From CALMEC01 sp963706315 (lineage in GTDB: Bacteria > Actinomycetota > Thermoleophilia > Miltoncostaeales > Miltoncostaeaceae): a stretch of 64,000 nt of DNA. The number at the start of each line of letters is the position of its first letter. Positions within the stretch are counted from its first letter, which is position 1. The notes beneath the pieces are model-generated. The model ran no database searches. It saw nothing but the letters and a program-made list of their open reading frames with translations, and was not told the origin of the DNA. This document shows, piece after piece, positions 57,852-64,000 of the stretch. The position numbers were made by a program, and so were the translations under genes. Where the stretch lies: positions 186,001-250,000 of the forward strand of contig CAVPMA010000015.1 of assembly GCA_963706315.1 (NCBI GenBank), read 5' to 3'.

Positions 57852-59284
57852 ACGTCGCCGCCACCGCACCGTTCCTCATCGTGTCGAGCGCGGGCATCCT
57901 CGCCCTGATCGTGGGCCTCGTTCCCGATCGACGGCTCGCCCGGTCGCTTCCCACCCTCACCGGTGTGGGCGCCATCGTGGCGGCGGGGATCGTCTCCGCC
58001 GCCATGTGGGGACCGCGCGAGACCGGCGTCGGAGGGGACTTCGTCTCCGACCGGTTCACGCTGCTCCTCAATTTCGTGTTCCTCGGAGCTGCGCTCGCGA
58101 CCCTCGGCCTGGCATGGCGGGAGCCGTCCGCGACCGACAAGCGCGGCGAGTACGCAGGCCTCATCCTCCTGTCCACCGCGGGCATGATGCTGGTGGCGGC
58201 GTCGGGCACGACGATCGTGCTCTTCCTCGGCATCGAGCTGCTCTCCGTCGCCCTCTACGTGCTGTGCGCCATCGAGACCTGGCGCGAGCGGTCGCTCGAG
58301 AGCGGGCTCAAGTACCTCATCGTCGGTGCCGTTGGCTCGTCGCTCTTCCTGTACGGGCTCGCCCTGCTCTACGGCGCCACCGGGACGACCGTGCTCGACC
58401 GCGTCGCGGGACGGCTCGCCGACACCGGCCTGGCCGGCGACCCGCTCGCCATCGCCGCGCTGGCGCTGATCGTCGTCGGGCTCGGCTTCAAGGCGTCGGC
58501 CGTCCCGTTCCACATGTGGACGCCCGACGTCTACGAGGGCGCTCCCACGCCCATCACCGCCTTCATGGCGACCGCGACGAAGGCGGCGGCGTTCGCGGCG
58601 TTCATGCGGGTGTTCTCCGAGTCGCTCATCACGCTCGTGGACGACTGGCAGATCGTGATCGCCGCCCTCGCGGCCGTGACCATCGTGGTCGGAAACGTCG
58701 CCGCGCTCCTCCAGGACAACCTCAAGCGCCTGCTCGCCTACTCGGGCGTCGCGCAGGCCGGCTACCTGCTGATCGGCGTTGCGGCCGGGACCGTCCGTGG
58801 AGCGGAGGCCGTCCTCTACTACCTGTTCGCGTATCTGGCGATGACGCTGGCGGCCTTCGCCGTGGTCGTGGTCCGTGAGCGCGAGGTCCCGGACGGCGAC
58901 AACATCGCGGCGCTGCGGGGGCTCGGGCGCCAGCGTCCGGTCCTCGGCGTGGTGCTGACCCTGTCGATGCTCTCCCTCGCGGGCATCCCGCCGCTGTCGG
59001 GGTTCATCGGGAAGTTCTTGTTGTTTGGCTCGGCGGTCGACGCCGACCTCACCTGGCTGGCGATCGTCGGCGCGGTCGGGAGCATGGTGAGCCTCGGGTA
59101 CTACCTGCGGGTGCTCGGCGTGGCGTGGCTGAGCGAGGCGCCGGAGGGCGAGAAGCGGCTCAGGCTCCCCTCTGCGGTGGGTGCGGTCGCGATCACCTCC
59201 GCCGCGCTGATCGTGGTGTTCACGCTCGGCGGCGGCGTCCTGATCGACCTGTGCCACGAGGCGGCGCGGACCATCATCCGCTGA
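57848..59284 (+). CDS. nuoN: NADH-quinone oxidoreductase subunit N
   Basis: A 478-residue antiporter-like subunit and the last of the operon. Motifs are LFLGIELLSVALYVLCAIET, VPFHMWTPDVYEGAPTPITA and LLAYSGVAQAGYLLIGVAAG, followed by IPPLSGFIGKFLLFG. It overlaps nuoM by 4 bases. Convergent transcription with the antiporter gene ends at a short hairpin 7 bases after the stop. Confidence 0.95.
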   Translation: MNVAATAPFLIVSSAGILALIVGLVPDRRLARSLPTLTGVGAIVAAGIVSAAMWGPRETGVGGDFVSDRFTLLLNFVFLGAALATLGLAWREPSATDKRGEYAGLILLSTAGMMLVAASGTTIVLFLGIELLSVALYVLCAIETWRERSLESGLKYLIVGAVGSSLFLYGLALLYGATGTTVLDRVAGRLADTGLAGDPLAIAALALIVVGLGFKASAVPFHMWTPDVYEGAPTPITAFMATATKAAAFAAFMRVFSESLITLVDDWQIVIAALAAVTIVVGNVAALLQDNLKRLLAYSGVAQAGYLLIGVAAGTVRGAEAVLYYLFAYLAMTLAAFAVVVVREREVPDGDNIAALRGLGRQRPVLGVVLTLSMLSLAGIPPLSGFIGKFLLFGSAVDADLTWLAIVGAVGSMVSLGYYLRVLGVAWLSEAPEGEKRLRLPSAVGAVAITSAALIVVFTLGGGVLIDLCHEAARTIIR

Positions 59285-59290
59285 CCACGC

Positions 59291-59313
59291 GGGGCCGGCA
59301 ACATGCGGGCCCC
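59291..59313. terminator. hairpin between nuoN and the convergent antiporter gene
   Basis: GGGGCC (59291-59296) and GGCCCC (59308-59313) pair across an 11-base loop in the 31-base gap between two convergent stops. Position suggests a bidirectional terminator; the stem is only 6 bp. Confidence 0.4.
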
Positions 59314-59315
59314 AC

Positions 59316-61184
59316 TCACCCCAGGATCTCGTCGACGTAGCACCAGCGCCAGGCCTCACCCGGCTCGACGCTCCGCATGACCGGATGACCCGTGTCATGG
59401 TGGTGGCGGTCCGCGTGCCGAGGCACCGACGAGTCGCAGCACCCGACATAACCGCACGTCAGGCACATTCGTAGGTGGACCCACGTCGTGCCCTCCACGA
59501 GGCAGCCCTCACAGGCCTCGCGGGCTCGGACCGACGGCAGGTCAAACGGAGCGGCGGCGAGGTGCTCGCACACGGCGACGCCGCGCAACCGTGACGGGCG
59601 GGCGGGAGCGCCCTCATCGCCGTCCTGATCGAGTGCGCGCCCAAGGAGCGTCTCCTCGACGTCAAGTGTGTTGAGCACCTGCTGCAGCACCTCGTGGGGG
59701 ACGCGACCCGTCGCCCGGATGCGGAGGACCTCCTCCCGCTCGGCGTCCAGCATCGCCGCCCGCAGACGCGCATAGCTCTGGCTCGGCGTCTCGTTCGAGC
59801 GCCCGAGGCGTTCCCAGACCGCGTGAGCGCGGTCGAGGGTGCGTTGACGCAGTTGCTCGATCACCTCGGGCGGATCCCCGGGCGCGACGATCTCGTCGAG
59901 TCGCGCGAGGCCGGCCGATGCGGCCCGCTGGTAGGTCTCCGCCTCCTGCAGCGCGTCGTCGGCGAAGCTCGGGCCGACGACTCCGAGGCGGCGCACGACC
60001 CACGGGAGCGTCGCCCCGTTGATGAGCAGGGTGCCGGCCACGACGACCAGGGCGATGAGCACGAGCACCTCCCGGTGGGGCGTGTCGTCGGGCAGCGCGA
60101 AGACCGCGGCGAGCGTGACGACTCCGCGCATTCCGGCCCACGCGAGCACGGCGGGGTACTGCCAGGGCGGGGCGGGGTCACGCCGGGCGACGCGCGGTAT
60201 GAGGCGCGTGAGGTAGGTCACGGGGAACACGTAGACGATGCGCAGCACGATGACCGCGATGAGGACGGCGAGGCATGCGCCGACAATCAGACTGGTCGAG
60301 AGTGTGCTGCGGTCGAGGTCGTCGAGGATCGACCGGACTTGCAGGCCGATCAGCAGGAACACGCTGTTCTCGAGGATGAACTGGATTGTGCCCCAGTTGG
60401 CGCGCTCGAGGAGCCGCGACGACGCGGTCTGGGACACGGGCGCCCAGTGACCGAGCGTGAGGCCGGTCACGACGACGGCCAGGACTCCCGACGCGTGGAT
60501 CTCCTCGGCGGCGAGGTAGGCGACGAATGGGGCGAGCAGTGAGAGCGAGACGTCCGTCAGCGTGTCGTCCACGTGCCGGCGCAACCAGAGGATCGACGCG
60601 GCGACCGCGGCTCCGACCGCAAGCGCTCCAATCACCGAGATGAGGAAGTCCCCACCCACTTCCAGCGCCGTCACGGTGCCGCCGATGGCCGCGATGGCGC
60701 TTCGAAGAAGGACGAGAGCGGTGGCGTCGTTGACGAGGCTTTCTCCCTCGAGGATCGTGACGATGCGTCTGGGCATCCCGATGCGGCGGGCCACCGCGGT
60801 CGCGGCGACGGCATCGGGCGGGGCGACGACGGCGCCGAGGGCGAGGGCGGCTGCGAGCGGCACCGGAAGGATCCACCAGACGAGCAGGCCGACCCCGAGC
60901 GCCGTGAAGACGACGAGCCCGACGGAGAGCAGGCCGATCGGCCTGAGGTTCCTGCGGAAGTCGACGAGGGAGGTCCTGATCGCGGCCGCGTAGAGCAGGG
61001 GCGGGAGGAGCCCGATGAGGACCAGATCGGGGCTGAGCTCGACGTCGCCCACGAAGGGCAGGTAGGAGGCGGCGACACCGACGGCGGTCAGCAGGAGCGG
61101 CGCCGAACGCCCGTAGTGCCGGGATGCCGCGCCGACGGCCGTCACGACGGCGACGAGGGTGACGATGGTCAGCGCGATGTCCAT
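59316..61184 (-). CDS. CPA1-type Na+/H+ antiporter with C-terminal UBP-type zinc finger
   Basis: About 622 residues. Residues about 1-410 form the antiporter with 11-12 helices; the Asp of the ion path is in ALGAVVAPPDAVAATAV and the carboxylate region in ILEGESLVNDATALV. A helical cytosolic stretch follows (about 420-540). Residues about 545-622 carry a UBP-type zinc finger (AREACEGCLVEGTTWVHLRM, CLTCGYVGCCDSS, RHADRHHHDTGHPVM). That finger otherwise reads free protein C-termini or ubiquitin in eukaryotes. The ATG at 61184 opens MDIALTIVTLVAV; earlier in-frame codons are not protein-like. It may sense a protein partner and regulate transport (inference). Confidence 0.85.
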   Translation of the reverse strand: MDIALTIVTLVAVVTAVGAASRHYGRSAPLLLTAVGVAASYLPFVGDVELSPDLVLIGLLPPLLYAAAIRTSLVDFRRNLRPIGLLSVGLVVFTALGVGLLVWWILPVPLAAALALGAVVAPPDAVAATAVARRIGMPRRIVTILEGESLVNDATALVLLRSAIAAIGGTVTALEVGGDFLISVIGALAVGAAVAASILWLRRHVDDTLTDVSLSLLAPFVAYLAAEEIHASGVLAVVVTGLTLGHWAPVSQTASSRLLERANWGTIQFILENSVFLLIGLQVRSILDDLDRSTLSTSLIVGACLAVLIAVIVLRIVYVFPVTYLTRLIPRVARRDPAPPWQYPAVLAWAGMRGVVTLAAVFALPDDTPHREVLVLIALVVVAGTLLINGATLPWVVRRLGVVGPSFADDALQEAETYQRAASAGLARLDEIVAPGDPPEVIEQLRQRTLDRAHAVWERLGRSNETPSQSYARLRAAMLDAEREEVLRIRATGRVPHEVLQQVLNTLDVEETLLGRALDQDGDEGAPARPSRLRGVAVCEHLAAAPFDLPSVRAREACEGCLVEGTTWVHLRMCLTCGYVGCCDSSVPRHADRHHHDTGHPVMRSVEPGEAWRWCYVDEILG

Positions 61185-61408
61185 GGGTGCCGGCTGCCAT
61201 TCCCTGGGTGTTGTCGATCGGGCGGCGATTCTCCCATTCCCGACGCCTTGCAGGCCCGGCCCTGGACGACGCCGATCCAGGACGGTGCAAGGCATGCCGA
61301 GGAGAAGCGGTCGTGGCCTCACACGCCCGCCTGCCTTCCTGAACCCCACACCGGTCCTGGCCATGCTGCACCCCGACCCCACGACGGGCCGCCGGCTCCT
61401 TCGTCAGT

Positions 61409-62617
61409 TCATCGACGAAACCGCAGATGACCAGCCCAGAGGCCGGGGATCACTGCCGTGATCAGGCGATCGGACGCCGCGCCCGCAAGCGCCAGCACCT
61501 CCGCGGCGACGCCGGGCGTGACCTGCTGGGGGATCGCACGCACCACGTCGTCGATGAACGCGTCGACCTCGGCGCGCGCAACCGGACGGTTGCCGTCCTG
61601 CGCGGCCGCGAGCGCCCGCTGCAGACGCCCGAGACCCGTCTCGTAGACCCCCGCATCGGGAATGCCGCCCGCCAGACGGCCGGCCGCCCACCGGTCGATC
61701 GCCCGCCTGACCAGGTCGAGTGTCGCGGTGTCGGCGGGAGGAGGCGCCACCTGGATGTTCGCAGGGTCGTTCGCTGCCGCGAACGTCTCGTTCCTGGAGA
61801 TCTCGTCGACCCGTAGCGCGCCGGTGGCGGTGAGCGACGCCGCTGCGGCGACCTCCTGCCCCACCGTGATCTTCGCGATGTCGATCGTCGTCGGGACGCT
61901 CAGCGTGGTGACGACTTTGTACGCCGGGTCGGAGACGCTCGAGACCTGCAGGCGCCGCTCCGCGGCCATGACGCGCGACACGCGGCCCGCCACCGGGATC
62001 ACCGAGGAGCCCCCCGAGTCGACGAAGCGCGCCCCGTCACCAAGGAGTCGTCCCTTTCCGCCGAACCGGACGTTCGTCGTGATCGTGTCGCCCACGGCCG
62101 GCAGCTCGCGCGCCTTGGTGCGCTTCGTGCCGCTCGGGAGCCAGACCGCCATGCGCACCACCACGATGCCACCGCGGGTCCCGATCGCGACCGCGTTCCT
62201 GAAGCGTCGCACGACGACGCCACGGACCGGCGTCCCGGCGGATCCGCCGGTGCGCAGGAGGTTCGACACATACGTGCCGTTGCGGCTGACCTTGATTCCC
62301 CACTTGATTCCCCGTGGAGGTGCGGTCCACTTGATTCCCTGAGCCGGGGTGCCCCACTTGATGCCGTCCACGCGGACGCGGCTGCCGGGCGTCACGCGAC
62401 GTAGCGAGTGCACCGCCAACAGGCGTCCGGCGCGCATTGCCACAACCGCCGTGCCCGATCGGGCCCGCCAGTCGACGACGACGCCCGCACGGTCGTTCGG
62501 AAGCGGACGAACGCGAACGTTCGTCACGGCCGCCATCGCCGGCGCCGCTACCATGACCCCGCCCACGACGAGGTACGCGTGACAGCGCGTGAGTCGCATG
62601 AGGCATCCTTTCCTCAT
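61409..62617 (-). CDS. secreted protein with Gly-Ile-Lys-Trp repeats
   Basis: About 402 residues. A Sec signal peptide (MRKGCLMRLTRCHAYLVVGG, then a Val/Ala core and APAMAA) opens it. A central segment at about 95-120 holds four G-I-K(-W) units (GIKWGTPAQGIKWTAPP, then GIKWGIK). Around them lie beta-rich domains of no family I can name (VVDWRARSGTAVVAMRAG; VGDTITTNVRFGGKGRLLGD). The last 120 residues are helical. The ATG at 62617 has GGAGG 4 bases upstream; an ATG six codons later, with AAAGGA, is the alternative. It has no anchor. Confidence 0.65.
   Translation of the reverse strand: MRKGCLMRLTRCHAYLVVGGVMVAAPAMAAVTNVRVRPLPNDRAGVVVDWRARSGTAVVAMRAGRLLAVHSLRRVTPGSRVRVDGIKWGTPAQGIKWTAPPRGIKWGIKVSRNGTYVSNLLRTGGSAGTPVRGVVVRRFRNAVAIGTRGGIVVVRMAVWLPSGTKRTKARELPAVGDTITTNVRFGGKGRLLGDGARFVDSGGSSVIPVAGRVSRVMAAERRLQVSSVSDPAYKVVTTLSVPTTIDIAKITVGQEVAAAASLTATGALRVDEISRNETFAAANDPANIQVAPPPADTATLDLVRRAIDRWAAGRLAGGIPDAGVYETGLGRLQRALAAAQDGNRPVARAEVDAFIDDVVRAIPQQVTPGVAAEVLALAGAASDRLITAVIPGLWAGHLRFRR
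62290..62365. repeat. short tandem-like repeats encoding G-I-K-W
   Basis: Four copies of a (c)acttgattccc-like 11-12-mer occur at about 62290, 62302, 62328 and 62355, the last diverged. On the minus strand they encode the Gly-Ile-Lys-Trp repeats of the secreted protein gene. Spacing is irregular (12, 26 and 27 bases), in steps that keep the reading frame. Confidence 0.6.
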
Positions 62618-62688
62618 AAATCCTCCAGTCACGTTAGCAGCCTTCCTCGTGCGGTCAAGGAGTTGGACGAATCGCCGTTCACGTCGAC

Positions 62689-64000
62689 CTAACCGGCGAC
62701 CGGGGTGTGAGTCGGCCGCGACGCGCCGGCGACGACGCGGACGCGGGCCACCGCTCTGACCGGGGCCGCATTGCTCCCCCAGGAGGTCGCCGCGCACCCG
62801 CGCATGCCACGCGTATCCCGGTCGACTCGGAAGCGCACACGGACCGTTCGCGACTGGCCAGGTTGCAGGGTGCCAAACCGCCACGCCAAGCGACCCTTCA
62901 GCAACTTGCCGTTCGTCAACGTGCCCATCAGCGAGAACCCGGTGGGGATGCAGTCGTTCATCTGCACCGCGGTGGCGGGTACGGCGCCGCTATTGCGGAC
63001 GACGACCGTGAAGGTGACTGTTCCACCGGCCTTCACGAGCTTGGGACCGGTCTTCGTGATCCGCAACCGAGTCGCCGGGGGCGCCGGCGGGCGACCGACA
63101 CCGTGGCGCTCGACTGCTCCCCGCCGGGCCCTCCCGGCACCGGGTTGAACGGACCGTCCGGGTCGGGCTGGTCGCTCGCGAGGATCTGAACCGTGTTCGT
63201 GATCGCGCCCGATCCCACGACGTGAGTGGTCACGATGAGGCTGGCGGATGCCCCGTTCGCGATCGCCGGGATCGACCAGACCCCGCTGCCGAGGTCGTAC
63301 GCGCCAGCCGATGTCCGCGCGGACACGAACTCGAGGGGCGGCGGGAGGTGCTCGAGGACCTGCACATTCGTGGCCGCGGCGGGACCGCGGTTGGTGACGA
63401 TGATCGCGTAGCTGATCGTGTCGCCGAGGTTCGCCAGCGGGGAGCTGGCCGACTTGACGATCTCGAGGTCCGCCGACTGCGGAAGCGCGCCCTGGGCGGT
63501 GAGCTGCACGCTGGCTTGGTCGTCCTCACCCGGCACCGCGTTCGCCGGAGTCGAGTCCGGGTCGGTCTCGTCGGACGTCCCGATCTCGGCGGAGTTCACG
63601 ATGGTGCCCGTCTGATCCACGGTCACCACGATCGTGAGCGTCTCGGTCGCACCCGATGCCATCGTCCCGACCGTCCACGTGCCGCCGCCTGCGTCGTAGG
63701 TGCCCTGGGTCGCCGTGGACGACACGTAGGTCACGCCGACCGGGAGCAGGTCGATCACGCTCACGTTGCCGGTGGCCGAGGGGCCGTGGTTACGGACCGC
63801 GAGCGTGTACGTCACGCTGCCGCCGACCGCCGGCGCCGCGTTGCTGACGCTCTTCGTCAGCGAGAGATCGGCCTCCGGCGGCAGCGCGTCGATGTCGACG
63901 GTGGCAAAGTCGTCGCCCACGCCGTCACCCGGCGTGGACGTCGGGTCGAACGTGCCGGAGGCGGTGACCTCGGCGTTGTTGGTGACGATGCCCTGGGTGT
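62689..64000 (-). CDS. DUF11-repeat surface protein, C-terminal part, frameshifted
   Basis: The frame is open to the right end of the window, so the start lies beyond it. It consists of repeated DUF11-type domains (DLSLTKSVSNAAPAVGGSVT; DLEIVKSASSPLANLGDTIS; then TKTGPKLVKAGGTVTFTVVV). Such repeats make extended, cell-surface or secreted stalks. After SSATVSVA the frame is lost; a missing base in a G run at 63089-63091 (three G, four expected) would rejoin it to the last domain and the stop at 62689. No cell-wall sorting signal is visible at the C-terminus. Confidence 0.75.

Noticed and set aside
62290..62365. CRISPR-like repeat array
   Set aside because: Repeats are only 11-12 bases, unevenly spaced and in frame within a coding sequence.
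1..64000. tRNA, rRNA or other structural RNA genes
   Set aside because: I found no cloverleaf, conserved rRNA segment or known riboswitch core in any gap; there is little non-coding space.

Overview
The window is a high-GC, densely coded chromosomal segment. Genes overlap or abut, GTG starts are common, and the start codon often sits only a few bases after a -10-like hexamer. A 14-gene respiratory complex I operon, a type I glutamine synthetase of the short class and multidomain ECF sigma factors fit Actinomycetota, most probably class Thermoleophilia. That placement is inference: there is no rRNA or tRNA gene here to settle it.

Layout. 1-6.4 kb: housekeeping and small-molecule genes (two alpha/beta-hydrolase-fold genes around a CGNR regulator, a PucR-type regulator divergent from glnA, an MscS channel). 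6.4-11.8 kb: a glycosyltransferase, a polyprenyl-phosphate sugar-1-phosphate transferase that could start a polysaccharide, a secreted glycosidase-like protein and two small genes. 11.9-16.7 kb: two convergent sigma factor genes whose products carry a zinc-binding element and a long Pro/Thr/Ala tail, next to a large secreted protein. 16.9-22.1 kb: five overlapping glycosyltransferase genes. 22.1-23.3 kb: a scar with an ISL3-type transposase fragment and decayed sequence. 23.3-41.1 kb: a polysaccharide locus with a Wzx flippase, a CapE/CapF/CapG set for UDP-L-FucNAc, an ABC exporter pair (Wzm/Wzt), a 945-residue methyltransferase/coiled-coil/double glycosyltransferase, and Gmd plus an Rmd-like reductase for GDP-D-rhamnose. 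41.2-44.8 kb: a small membrane protein, malic enzyme with an ACT domain, an ABC-2 permease without ATPase, a TPR protein and a cupin. 44.9-59.3 kb: nuoA-N. 59.3-64 kb: a Na+/H+ antiporter with a UBP-type zinc finger, a secreted protein with G-I-K-W repeats, and the end of a DUF11-repeat surface protein.

How it fits together. Most of 6.4-41 kb makes, assembles and exports surface polysaccharide. The sugar-nucleotide genes imply L-FucNAc and D-rhamnose, and both flippase-type and ABC-type export are present. The sigma factors and the secreted protein may couple envelope state to transcription (inference).

A recurrent anomaly is single-base frameshifts in otherwise intact conserved genes, at about 20.93, 21.45, 40.22, 45.18 and 63.09 kb. 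One is in nuoA, so assembly or read error is the simplest explanation for most of them, and gene ends in this window should be read with that in mind.
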